From: JASHVB01 sp035523995
Lineage (GTDB): Bacteria; Pseudomonadota; Alphaproteobacteria; Acetobacterales; Acetobacteraceae
DNA: 64,000 nucleotides
Direction: 5' to 3'
Assembly: GCA_035523995.1 (NCBI GenBank)
Contig: DATKPQ010000132.1
Location: forward strand, 26,820-90,819
Positions 25,461-34,597 of the stretch are shown in pieces. The notes beneath the pieces were generated by a model that had not been told where the DNA came from, did no database searches, and saw only the letters and a program-made list of their open reading frames with translations. The translations under genes were made by a program, and so were the position numbers. Position 1 is the stretch's first letter, and each line of letters opens with the position of its first letter.

Positions 25461-26928
25461 CTTGCTCGATCACGCTGTTCCAGTCACCGGATTTTGGCTG
25501 TCGGAACAGGCGTAGTGAGGCGTACCACGGGGTGTCGTCGCGCCCCAGCATCCAGCGCCAATCGGGTGCGAAGGGCAGCATCACCCAGCAGGGAACGCCC
25601 AGCGCGCCGGCAACGTGCGCCACGGCGGTGTCCACCGTGACAACAAGATCGAGGTTCGCGATCAAAGCCGCGGTTTCGGCAAAATCGGTCAGCAATGGGG
25701 AGAGATCGGCCAGGCCGAATTCGGCCGCACGCGGGCCGACCTGAAGGTTTACGGCGCGGTCGCCGCACAGCGCGGCAAGCTGCGCCGCGGTTTCCTGGGG
25801 CAACGATCGGCGCCGATCATTGCCATGCGCGGGATTGCCAGCCCAGGCCACGCCGATTTTGCGCCCGGCAGGCAGCCGGGCGCGCCACTGCGCCACGCGG
25901 CTTGGGGCTGCGCGGAGATAGCCTGCAGCCGCCGGGATCGTATCTGGCCGCGTGCCGAACATGAGCGGCAGGCTCATCTCGTCGATCCAGGCATCGTAGT
26001 GGGGTAGGGGCGCGTCGTTCGAAAGCACCGCTATGCCATCCAACGTCGCAAGCCACGGCACGAGCGCAGGGGCGCAGACCAGTACTGGCTTGCCCCCGCG
26101 CTCGGCGATCAGCGGCAGGTAACGGATCAATTGGATGGTGTCGCCAAATCCTTGCTCCGCCCGCACCAGGATGGTGCGACCGGCCGGGTCGCCGCCCGTC
26201 CACCCGGGTCCCGGCAACGCCGTGAAGTCACGGCGAAAGCGATGGTGCCGCTTGCGCCATTCATAAGCAGCAAAGCCGCGGGCAAAATCGCCCGCCAGCA
26301 GGGCGGCGGCCGCGAGGTTCCAATGTGCCTGCCCAAAGTCAGGGCAAAGCGAGATAGCTATTTCGCAGGCTGCAATCGCCTCGACCAGACGGCCTTGCGC
26401 TGTCAGGACGAAGCCCAGGCTGGCATGTGCTTCGAGCAACTTTGGATCGAGGGACAGCGCGGTGCGAATGTGACCTTCGGCGATATCGAGATCGTCCAGG
26501 TCGACGCATGCGTTGCCGAGATTGAGCCAGGATGGCGCGTGCGACGGACCGAGCGCCACCGCTCGCAACAACGCCTCGCGCGCCGCCAATGGCTGGGCGA
26601 GCGCATTCAGCGCTGTGCCGCGGGAGAAATGCAGTTCCGCCTCGTCGGGCAGCGACACGAGCATGGCATCCGCCGCCGCCAGGACCCGCTGCATCTCGCC
26701 GGCCGCGAGCAAGGCGCGCACCAGATTGAGGCGCGCGCCAGCATGCGTGGGAAGCGCAGCGACGGCCGCCTCGAAATGCTCTGCCGCCTGCACGGGCTGG
26801 CCATCGCGAAGCAACAGCAGCCCTTGCAGATAAAGGTGGCGTGGATCGCCGGGCTGGCATGCGAGCAGCGCCTGGCCTCCCGGGTCCGGGTTCGACGGCG
26901 ATTGAGCGGGCGGTGGCGAAGCCGGCAT
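25375..26928 (-). CDS. TPR protein with C-terminal GT9-like glycosyltransferase domain
   Basis: 517 residues. The N-terminal 230 residues are TPR helices (HLYLQGLLLLRDGQPVQAAE, PSWLNLGNACVDLDDLDIAE, AHASLGFVLTAQGRLVEA); the C-terminal 270 form a heptosyltransferase-like domain (TILVRAEQGFGDTIQLIRYL, KIGVAWAGNPAHGNDRRR, LVVTVDTAVAHVAGALGVP). This fusion resembles FlbA-type proteins linked to flagellin or surface-polysaccharide modification in alphaproteobacteria; the sugar and acceptor are unknown. No flagellar genes are adjacent. The start at 26928 (MPASPPPAQ) lacks a strong ribosome site. The 3' end overlaps the DUF6614-like gene tail to tail. Confidence 0.88.
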   Translation of the reverse strand: MPASPPPAQSPSNPDPGGQALLACQPGDPRHLYLQGLLLLRDGQPVQAAEHFEAAVAALPTHAGARLNLVRALLAAGEMQRVLAAADAMLVSLPDEAELHFSRGTALNALAQPLAAREALLRAVALGPSHAPSWLNLGNACVDLDDLDIAEGHIRTALSLDPKLLEAHASLGFVLTAQGRLVEAIAACEIAISLCPDFGQAHWNLAAAALLAGDFARGFAAYEWRKRHHRFRRDFTALPGPGWTGGDPAGRTILVRAEQGFGDTIQLIRYLPLIAERGGKPVLVCAPALVPWLATLDGIAVLSNDAPLPHYDAWIDEMSLPLMFGTRPDTIPAAAGYLRAAPSRVAQWRARLPAGRKIGVAWAGNPAHGNDRRRSLPQETAAQLAALCGDRAVNLQVGPRAAEFGLADLSPLLTDFAETAALIANLDLVVTVDTAVAHVAGALGVPCWVMLPFAPDWRWMLGRDDTPWYASLRLFRQPKSGDWNSVIEQVRTALRHDAAPDRENRDTPRMTRSAPAN

Positions 26929-27113
26929 CGCCGCTAGCGTGACACCTGCTCGTTAAGCGATTCCTAATGAGCAGTCTGGTATGACAGTCCAAGAGGCCAA
27001 CGGCATGCAGACCCGAGCGGCCACCGTACCGCGGCGTCAGTTGTTCCAGCCTGCTGTGTGCAGCCTTTTCACATGAGCGAGTCACCTGTGCGGCGAACCG
27101 GCGCTCCTGCGTC

Positions 27114-27135
27114 ATGGTGCGCGCAGGCGCACCAT
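27114..27135. terminator. Hairpin between the TPR-glycosyltransferase and Hint genes
   Basis: Nine-bp perfect stem ATGGTGCGC / GCGCACCAT around a GCAG loop. It lies about 115 bases past the end of the Hint gene (minus strand) in a 320-base gap without any gene. No T-run follows on either strand, so a terminator role is only possible. Confidence 0.35.
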
Positions 27136-27248
27136 CCACGACTTGGCAGCGTGCATCAAGGAAGTCGTGGGGATCGCGCGCCTGCGCCCGCTATGACGCT
27201 GTACACGCGGCCGTCGCCTCGCGTGCTGCACTTATTTTGCCTCGGGGG

Positions 27249-29270
27249 CTAAACCGCTCGAGCCTCAACCCGGTGCAAGTCCGGTCTCGCGTCATTGTTC
27301 ACGGCGTAGCTCAGATTGCCGTTGTCAGCATGCAGTTCGAGGAGGAGAGAACCGTTGCTTTCCGGCAGCGGCAGCACAGCGTCACCGTTGGTCCACCGGC
27401 ATAGTCTCGAACCGTCGCGTTCGGTGTCCCACCATCCCTGGGATAGGGCTGGATGATCGAGCGGGATCTCTTGGATCGTACCCGCGTCCCGCAGGACGAT
27501 GCGTCTGACGTAGACGCCCAGCCGACGACGGTCCTCCAGCCATGGGCGAACGTCGCTCGGCGCGCCAGCGCGCGACGTCAGCCGCACTTCAGTGATGCCG
27601 CGTGGCAAGGCGAAAGTGTAACTTCCACTGCCGGCGCAGAGCGGCCGAAGCGTCTGCCTGTCCGTGGCGACGCACAGGTTCGGATCCGTGGTGGTCTCGA
27701 TTGATGCCACCGGATGGCCCAGCTCAGCCGCGCGTATCGCAAGGCGCTGCCAGATTGGCTGAACGCTGGCCTCATCCCAGACGAATGGATGGCAGGAAGC
27801 CGACACACGGGTCGGAAAATCATCGGATTTGGTCAGATCCGGGTGCAGCACGAGCGGCTGGCCACCATTGCCAAAGAACCTTCGGTTGCCCGTGTCCAGG
27901 TAGCTTTCCGCCGGAAGTCCTTCGGCCAGCAGTATGGCATGTTCGTCGAGCTCGATATGCAGATATTCGACGATTGGTCGCCTGATATCCTGTCGGATCG
28001 TGGTTCCGTTGACGAGTTGCCGAGCGCAGATCAGCTTACCGTCGAACAGGATGGCATGGTCTGGCGAGACCAGCAGATCGACGCGCGGGACGTTGTCGGC
28101 CACCGCATGCCGACAAACGCGGATCGGCACGACTGTATCCGGTCGCGGGTGCGCGGCGATGTCGACGCGCCGCCGTCCAATCCATTTGATTGGCTGCTGG
28201 ATGATTTTGCTGCCGGACAGAGTGGCGACCATCTCACCTGGCAGCAGGCTTTCAATCGTTCGTTCGCCATCTGAGGTCAGGATGTGCGTGCCTGCTACGT
28301 AACACACACTGGAGAGGAAAAGTTCGGTACCTCCGCTGCCATCTGACGCGGTATGTGCTGCCCAACCTCCGGCGACTATTCCACTGATTCCTGAGAGGGC
28401 AAGTGTGTCGCCATTTGACATGACGACGCTGCCAGTCGTGCCGGCCCCGCTGCCGCCGCTCGAGATGCTGACGCTCTGATTGCCAAAATCAAAGAAATTC
28501 GTCGGAGTGGTTGTCGAATTTCCTGCATTTAGGCCAGACAGATCGAACGTGATGTGGGTGTCATCCAAGGAGTTATTGTATTCGAATTCACCATTGGGTC
28601 CGAGAAAGCTGGCCGAAAGGCTGTCGCCGTAGTATAGTGCCCCGGTGGTTTCGAACACGGACAACGAAGAGTTCGAAATGACGATGTGGGTTGAGGTGCC
28701 GGCAAGCGAGCCCGCGACGTTGAGCTTCGCGCCGACGGCCGCCAATGTTCCGGTCCCGGAAAGCGCCGCGAAGTTGAGAGTGGCGCTACCGGTTGTGGCC
28801 TCAATCGTACCGTTCAAGGCGATCGGGGCGGAGTCCGAACCGACAGCAGTGCCGTTTCCGGTTAAGTTCACCAGTCCATTGAGTGTTGCGTCGTAGTAGC
28901 TCATACCATTGAAGGTCGATATGCTAGCGCTGTTGTTGATGTCTATGGTGGTTCCCGCCGCAGCGATCAGACTTCCAGCATTGAATACCGAACCCGAGGC
29001 TGTGACATTAATCGTTCCCGCAATCAAATCGGTCGTGCCGTTGACAGTGAGTGTGTCGTTCGCACTGAAGCTCAGGACCACGGCTGCGCTATTGATCGTC
29101 AGGTCGTTGACGGTCTCCGAGGCTTCATTGTAGGTTACCGTGTAACCTGAGCCAGTTGCGTTGATCGTTGCCGTGTCACCACCGGCAGATCCGGGGATCC
29201 CATGTGGATTCCAATCGGAGGCGTTGCCCCAATTACCATTGACAGCACTTGCCCATGTATAAGACGTCAT
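27249..29270 (-). CDS. Secreted adhesin-like protein with a Hint (hedgehog/intein) domain
   Basis: 673 residues from the ATG at 29270 (MTSYTWASAVNGNWGNASDW), which has GGAAGGTGAT upstream. The N-terminal half is a low-complexity beta-rich passenger with Ser/Thr/Asn/Gly repeats (TINVTASGSVFNAGSLIAAA, NAGNSTTTPTNF). At C323 a Hint_2-type domain begins, CYVAGTHILTSDGERTIESL, with the later LLVSPDHAILFDG (TxxH-like) block and LDEHAILLAEGLPAESYLDT. Such domains can cleave the peptide bond before the cysteine. It ends in a domain without known motif. No signal peptide is obvious; type I or another non-classical export is likely. Base composition is lower in GC than the neighbours in the N-terminal half, suggesting recent acquisition. 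Confidence 0.85.
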   Translation of the reverse strand: MTSYTWASAVNGNWGNASDWNPHGIPGSAGGDTATINATGSGYTVTYNEASETVNDLTINSAAVVLSFSANDTLTVNGTTDLIAGTINVTASGSVFNAGSLIAAAGTTIDINNSASISTFNGMSYYDATLNGLVNLTGNGTAVGSDSAPIALNGTIEATTGSATLNFAALSGTGTLAAVGAKLNVAGSLAGTSTHIVISNSSLSVFETTGALYYGDSLSASFLGPNGEFEYNNSLDDTHITFDLSGLNAGNSTTTPTNFFDFGNQSVSISSGGSGAGTTGSVVMSNGDTLALSGISGIVAGGWAAHTASDGSGGTELFLSSVCYVAGTHILTSDGERTIESLLPGEMVATLSGSKIIQQPIKWIGRRRVDIAAHPRPDTVVPIRVCRHAVADNVPRVDLLVSPDHAILFDGKLICARQLVNGTTIRQDIRRPIVEYLHIELDEHAILLAEGLPAESYLDTGNRRFFGNGGQPLVLHPDLTKSDDFPTRVSASCHPFVWDEASVQPIWQRLAIRAAELGHPVASIETTTDPNLCVATDRQTLRPLCAGSGSYTFALPRGITEVRLTSRAGAPSDVRPWLEDRRRLGVYVRRIVLRDAGTIQEIPLDHPALSQGWWDTERDGSRLCRWTNGDAVLPLPESNGSLLLELHADNGNLSYAVNNDARPDLHRVEARAV

Positions 29271-30153
29271 CGCGATCACCTTCCTGTCGACCGTTGGAGG
29301 GCAGCCGAGCCACAAATCCGCATCTGGCCTGACCGCGTATTCGAACTCAGTCCGTGGATCCTCAGACCAAAAGTCGTAAATTCTGTGCGTAGATCTTCGG
29401 CCATTGACGCCCAGATCTAGACGCTTGCGTTTTCGGTCGTGCGAATGCTCACAACGTTGATACCAAGTCGCATAAAGACTGACTCTCGATGGCCAGTCAC
29501 GTCATGGATGGTGCAGGCGCGTCATCGACGACTTCGCCCCATGCCGCAAGGAAACGGCGTGAATGTCGACCGTCGTCGCCATAACGAGGATAGCACTGGC
29601 GGTATGTCAGCCTTCAATTGACTTAGTATAATTTATCTGGGGTTGACACTATGCAAAAACGGCAATTGAACGTGCGAGATCGTCCGCCAGAGTGACTGAA
29701 GAGCGGCTGCTCTTCGTCAGCCGGACACCGAGCGCAGCGGGTACCCAGACGATGCACCGACAATCAAGCTCAGCTCGAGAGCGTATCGATATCAACCTGA
29801 ATTCGGCAGTTGCTGCCCAGTTGTACCCGTCAAATGACTAATTTGAGTCTATACCATCATGAATAGGGTATCCACGGAACGGTTGACGAATATGTTGTGA
29901 TTTCCAACGGGCTGGCGTTCAACCGCCGGATCCGGGGTCACCGGCCCGCTCGCTGTCCTTTGGTGTCAACCACGGGATGCCCAGTTCGGCGAACAAGACC
30001 ACCTGCCCGGGCGACATCGCGACCCAGCGGGCCGGCGGCGCGGCGGCTGCGTCGCGTCGCGCGAGATGGCCGAGCGAGGCCAGCAACGCCCAATGCGGAT
30101 GCGGAACCTCATGCCTCCTACACTGCCTGACACCGGCAGTAGTGGACTGGCCG
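29271..30153. other. Long, AT-richer intergenic region behind the Hint gene
   Basis: About 880 bases with no secure gene. It holds a short hairpin at 29698-29715 (GAAGAGC, loop GGCT, GCTCTTC), a stretch at 29500-29563 similar to one at 27111-27178 on the far side of the Hint gene, and near 29919-30112 a coding-like fragment (listed separately). Base composition changes abruptly near 29900, back to the GC-rich background. Confidence 0.4.
29919..30112 (-). pseudogene. Possible small gene or frameshifted remnant downstream of prfB
   Basis: A minus-strand frame reads PHPHWALLASLGHLARRD, then RWVAMSPGQVVLFAELGIPW, with high GC at third positions, so it looks genuinely coding. It has no start in its own frame, whereas a perfect TAGGAGG followed by ATG at 30112 opens a different, arginine-rich frame. 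A one-base error or mutation just after that ATG would restore an ordinary small gene of about 65 residues. I do not recognise the family. It follows prfB in the same direction. Confidence 0.35.
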
Positions 30154-31285
30154 TTACCGTGCCTGCGCGCTCGCCTCGCTCCGCGTTGCTCCGGCGCGGG
30201 CCGCCAACGCCGCGGCCATAAACGGGTCCAGATCACCGTCCAGCACTGCGTCCGGGTTTCCCTTCTCTAACCCGGTCCGCAGATCCTTCACCAATTGGTA
30301 CGGCGCCAGCACATAGTTACGAATCTGGTGGCCCCAGCCAATATCGGTCTTGGCATCCTCCTGTGCCTGGGCGGCAGCCTCGCGCTTCTGCAACTCCGCC
30401 TCATACAAGCGCGCCTTCAACATCTGCATTGCCATGGCACGGTTGCGGTGCTGACTGCGGTCGGTCTGGCACGCCACAATGATGCCGGATGGAACATGCG
30501 TGATGCGGATCGCGCTTTCCGTCTTGTTCACGTGCTGCCCGCCGGCACCCGACGCGCGGTAGGTGTCAACCTTCAGGTCCGACGGATCGATCTGGATGTC
30601 GATATTGTCGTCCACCACCGGATACACCCAAACCGAAGCAAAACTCGTATGCCGCCGCGCCGCGGAATCGAACGGGCTGATGCGCACCAGCCGATGCACG
30701 CCGGCCTCCGTCTTCAGCCAGCCATAGGCGTTGGGTCCGGTCACCTTCATGGTCGCGGACTTGATGCCGGCTTGCTCGCCTTCGCTTTCCTCCAGCCATT
30801 CCACCTTGTAGCCGTGTTGCTCCGCCCAGCGCGTGTACATGCGCTCCAGCATCTCGGCCCAGTCCTGCGCCTCGGTGCCACCGGTGCCGGCGTTGATCTC
30901 GACATAAGCGTCGTTCATGTCGGCTTCGCCGGACAGCAGACTTTCGATCTCACGGCGCTTGGCGTCCTCGGCGAGCATGCGCAACTGCGCCAAACCGTCC
31001 TCCGCCATCCCCGCATCGCTGTCGGCCTCGGCCAGGGCAATCAGTTCCGCCGTGTCCGCAACGTCCGCTTCCAGCTTCTGCACCGCTTCCACCTGCGCTG
31101 CGAGATGGTTGCGCTCGCGCATCACCGTCTGCGCTGACGCGGAGTCGTTCCACAGCGCTGGATCCTCGGCGCGGTGATTCAGCTCGGCGAGGCGAGCTTG
31201 CGCGGCATCCCAGTCAAAGATGCCTCCTCAGCAGTGCCACCGACTGCCTGATCTGCTCCTGCAATGCATCCGATTCCGCGGACAT
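30154..31285 (-). CDS. prfB: Peptide chain release factor 2, with programmed +1 frameshift
   Basis: RF2 terminates translation at UGA and UAA. The main frame begins in a 23-codon leader from the ATG at 31285 (MSAESDALQEQIRQSVALLR) that ends at an in-frame TGA at 31216-31214; a +1 slip at CTT-TGA-C joins it to the long frame that continues DWDAAQARLAELN. The full product is 376 residues. The codon-recognition tripeptide SPF (VRISPFDSAARR) identifies RF2, and GAGGQHVNKTES holds the peptidyl-hydrolysis GGQ. It lies 62 bases downstream of mrcA on the same strand, a common alphaproteobacterial order. Expression is autoregulated: low RF2 favours the slip. Confidence 0.96.
31213..31229 (-). promoter_or_regulatory. 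RF2 programmed frameshift site
   Basis: On the minus strand AGGAGG is followed by three bases and then CTTTGAC. CTT is the slippery codon, TGA the in-frame stop at codon 24, and the internal Shine-Dalgarno-like AGGAGG lies three bases before CTT, as in Escherichia coli. The classical arrangement is complete. Confidence 0.93.
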
Positions 31286-31347
31286 CGAGGTAAATCCTTG
31301 CGATCCGATTTCCGTTGCGGCTTCGCGTCCTGATGCGAAGGCCCGGC

Positions 31348-33981
31348 TCAGTACAACCCGCCCAGCGACGTGTCCATGCCATTCCCGGCGCCGGATGCGC
31401 CACCCGGCGCGGCAGCCGGCGTGGTTCCAGGCACGGCCGATTCGCTGGCAACGCCCATGCCCATGTCGAGCGGCTGCGAAGCGCCCGGCACCTGGTCCGG
31501 CTTGAAGGCGTCAGTCACGGTGCCGTCGCGGCTCTGCCACGACGCCATCACCAACCCCGGCGGCTGCGGGAATTGCAGCACCGGCCGGCCTTTCAGCGCC
31601 TGGGCCATGTAATCGTGCCAGATCGGGCCGGCCACCGCCGCCCCTGTTTCGTTGTTACCCAGAGAGCGCGGCGTGTCGAAGCCTGCCCATACTACCGTCA
31701 CCAGGTCCGGCGTGAACCCGGCGAACCAGGCGTCGTTGAAGTCCTCCGACGTGCCGGTCTTTCCCGCGATCGGCCGCCCAAGATCCTTCGCGACCGGTAC
31801 ACCTGTGCCGCGCTGCACCACCCCTTGCATCATGGTCAGCAACTGATAGTCGCTCTGTGGATCGGCCACCACCGGGCGGTTGTCCACGATCTGCGGCGGC
31901 GCGTCCGGGTTGCTGCATTCGCAGGTCAGGCCTGCCGGCCGCCAGACCACCTGGCCATCCTGGTCCTGTACGCTGTCGATCAGCGTCGGTGTGACCAAGC
32001 GTCCGCCCTCATCCAACGACGCATACGCGCCGGCCTCTTGCAGCACCGTCGTGCTCACCGCGCCCAGCGCCGCCGGGAGCACCTGCGGCATGCTGGTAAC
32101 CTCGTGGAAAGCGATGGCGGTATTGGCGATGGGACCCATGCCGATCCAGCGCGCAAGCCGCAGCGTCACCAGATTGAGCGATTGCTCCAGCGCGACCTGC
32201 AACGAGGTGGGCCCCCCGAAATTGCGCTCATAGTTGCCCGGCCGCCACTCGCCATTGGGGGTATTCACCACGATCGGTGCATCGAGGAACCGCTGGCTGG
32301 GCGACAGGCCGCGTTCCAGCGCGGTCAGGTAGACGAACGGCTTGAAGCTGGAGCCGGGCTGACGTTCCGCCATGGTGGCGCGGTTGAACTGGCTCTGGTC
32401 GTAGCTCCAGCCGCCGACCATCGCCACCACGCGCCCGGTTGTCGGGTCGAGCGATACCAGTGCGGCTTGCACCTGCGGGATCTGCCGCAACGTGAGATGA
32501 ACAGGTGCCTGGGACACGCCGGCTGCGGCCGAGTCGGCCGGTTGCACCATCACCACGTCGCCCGGCTGCATGACATCCGCGATCTTGCGCGGCGCGGGCC
32601 CGGGCTTGCCGTCTTGTACCGGGCGCGCCCAGGCGATGTCGGCCAACGCGATCACACCTGTGCGCGGTATCGGCGGCTGGTTGATGCCCGGGGCGGGCTC
32701 CAGCCAGCCTAGCCTGGCTGCGGAATCCGACTCCGAGAGCACGACGCCGAGCCGCCAATCCCGCAGCATGCCGGCAGGAGGGGTGACCTTCGCCAGCGCC
32801 GTGGCCCAATCGTCGCTTCCTTTGCCCTGATCTGCCTTCATCAGCGAGACAGCGGCCAGGCCGAGGTCGAGATGTGTCACCGGCCCGCGCCAACCTCCCA
32901 ATTTGCGGTCGTATGCCATCAGCCCGTCACGCACCGATTTCTCGGCGACATCCTGCAGGCGCGGGTCGAGCGTGGTGCGGACCTGCAGCCCGCCCTCCGT
33001 CGTCTCTTCCGGACCGAATTTCTGCAGCAATTCCTGCCTTACTTCCTCCGTGAACCACTCCGCGCCGGGGACTGGCGCCGGGTGGTGGAACTCGGTCGGC
33101 ACGATCGGCTGCTGCTGCGCCGCCTTAGCCTGTGCGCGCGTGATGAAACCGTCATCCGCCATGCGGTCCAGCACCCAGTCGCGCCGGATCTTTGCCGCGT
33201 CCGGGTGCTTGAATGGGTTGTAGTTGTTCGGTCCCTTCGGCAATCCGCCCAGGAAGGCCGCTTCCGCCAGCGTGAGCTGGTCAAGACCCTTGTTGAAATA
33301 GGCCTGCGCTGCAGCGGCGACCCCGTACGAATCCATGCCGAGGTAGATTTCGTTCAAATACAGCTCCAGGATGCGCTGCTTCGACATCACCTCTTGCATG
33401 CGCATCGCCAGGATGGCTTCGCGGATCTTGCGCGCGAGCGTCACCTGGTTGCTGTCCAGCAGCATGTTCTTCGCTACCTGCTGGGTAATGGTGGAGGCAC
33501 CGAGAGGCCGGCGGCCGGACCCGAGATGCATCAGGTCATAGATGCCGGCGCGTACGATCGCGAGCGGGTCGATGCCGCCATGCACCCAGAAATCCTTGTC
33601 TTCGGCGGCGAGGAAGGCGCTCGTGACAGTGGACGGAATCTCGCTGAGCGGCACGTAGATACGGCGCTCGGCGGCGAGGTCGGTGACAAGCTGGCCGTTG
33701 CTCGCGAAGACGCGGCTCATGACCGGCGGCTGGTAGTTCTTCAGGCCGTCGACGTCCGGCAGATTGGCACTGTAATGCTGCCAGGCGAGGTAGCCGACCA
33801 CGGCGGCGCAACTGCCGCCCAGCATGGCCAGGCCGAGAAAGGCGCCGAATACGCCGCGGGTGAAGCGGATGAACCAGTTGGGCTTGCGGCGGCGCGGCGG
33901 AGGCGCCGGCGGGGGGCGCCGGGGGCGCTGCGGGCCGGAAGGATGAGCCAGCGGCTCGTCTGCATGAAGAGGTCCGGTCAT
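31348..33981 (-). CDS. mrcA: Penicillin-binding protein 1A, bifunctional glycosyltransferase/transpeptidase
   Basis: Class A PBP of 877 residues that polymerises and cross-links peptidoglycan at the inner membrane. A Pro/Arg-rich cytoplasmic tail is followed by a membrane anchor (about 42-68), then the GT51 domain with catalytic E127 in AAEDKDFWVHGG and GASTITQQVAKNM, a spacer, and the transpeptidase domain with S544-S-F-K547, SLN (601-603) and KTGTSED. The C-terminal tail is Gly/Ala/Pro rich. prfB follows in the same direction. No amidase gene stands upstream, unlike in many relatives. Confidence 0.96.
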   Translation of the reverse strand: MTGPLHADEPLAHPSGPQRPRRPPPAPPPRRRKPNWFIRFTRGVFGAFLGLAMLGGSCAAVVGYLAWQHYSANLPDVDGLKNYQPPVMSRVFASNGQLVTDLAAERRIYVPLSEIPSTVTSAFLAAEDKDFWVHGGIDPLAIVRAGIYDLMHLGSGRRPLGASTITQQVAKNMLLDSNQVTLARKIREAILAMRMQEVMSKQRILELYLNEIYLGMDSYGVAAAAQAYFNKGLDQLTLAEAAFLGGLPKGPNNYNPFKHPDAAKIRRDWVLDRMADDGFITRAQAKAAQQQPIVPTEFHHPAPVPGAEWFTEEVRQELLQKFGPEETTEGGLQVRTTLDPRLQDVAEKSVRDGLMAYDRKLGGWRGPVTHLDLGLAAVSLMKADQGKGSDDWATALAKVTPPAGMLRDWRLGVVLSESDSAARLGWLEPAPGINQPPIPRTGVIALADIAWARPVQDGKPGPAPRKIADVMQPGDVVMVQPADSAAAGVSQAPVHLTLRQIPQVQAALVSLDPTTGRVVAMVGGWSYDQSQFNRATMAERQPGSSFKPFVYLTALERGLSPSQRFLDAPIVVNTPNGEWRPGNYERNFGGPTSLQVALEQSLNLVTLRLARWIGMGPIANTAIAFHEVTSMPQVLPAALGAVSTTVLQEAGAYASLDEGGRLVTPTLIDSVQDQDGQVVWRPAGLTCECSNPDAPPQIVDNRPVVADPQSDYQLLTMMQGVVQRGTGVPVAKDLGRPIAGKTGTSEDFNDAWFAGFTPDLVTVVWAGFDTPRSLGNNETGAAVAGPIWHDYMAQALKGRPVLQFPQPPGLVMASWQSRDGTVTDAFKPDQVPGASQPLDMGMGVASESAVPGTTPAAAPGGASGAGNGMDTSLGGLY

Positions 33982-34056
33982 GGTGCGGCGATATGGGCCA
34001 TTTCCGGCCGCGCCGCCAGCAACGAGATGGTTAGGTTGATATGACCGACGGCGGGT

Positions 34057-34380
34057 GTGGCGCGGGTGCCAGGGGCGCCGGCAGGACGCCGCAAGGTGGG
34101 GTGGATCCCGCGTCGCGCGACACTGACAATCGAGGTGTTGTCGCAGCTTGTCGCGGGGGCACCCGCCTCTTTTAGCGTGCCGGTGATCCCACGGCGGACG
34201 TCGCCCGGCATTGCGTCAGGCGAACGCGTACGGGTCGCCTCATCGGCCGATCCGGCGGGGACGGCGACGGCGAACGTGCGGCAGCGTGCCGAGTCGCGGG
34301 ACTATAACGATACCGACGCAATCCTGCGGATGGACGAATCGGTCTTCCCACTGCCGCAGGATTGGGTTCGCTTGCACTGA
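34057..34380 (+). CDS. Possible small protein upstream of mrcA (uncertain)
   Basis: A GTG-started frame of 107 residues in the 616-base divergent gap between mrcA and the GTPase gene. The C-terminal part (DYNDTDAILRMDESVFPLPQ) looks like protein and third positions are GC-rich. However, the opposite strand carries an equally plausible frame (33978-34211) whose TGA overlaps the mrcA start, and no ribosome site marks the GTG. I do not recognise either product. The rest of the gap shows nothing else. Confidence 0.3.
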   Translation: MARVPGAPAGRRKVGWIPRRATLTIEVLSQLVAGAPASFSVPVIPRRTSPGIASGERVRVASSADPAGTATANVRQRAESRDYNDTDAILRMDESVFPLPQDWVRLH

Positions 34381-34597
34381 TTCGGCAAGAATCATCCTTT
34401 CTCGGTCGGGTCCGGAGCGTTGTACGGGTCCGTTGCGATTATTTACCACCGATCTGGAGGGATGAAGCGAGGCCATAACTGAGCAATGCGCCAGAAGCCT
34501 GCCCAGCCGAGGTAGACCTCGACCTGGGGTGGCTCAAGGGAGGACGTGTGCCTATATTCCAGTCAACCAGCATGTCCTTTTCTGGAGCATCGATCCC

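Noticed and set aside
29613..29660. Promoter-like TTGACT and TATAAT near 29618-29632 and TTGACA at 29643
   Set aside because: Spacing between the -35-like and -10-like elements is far too short and no gene follows.
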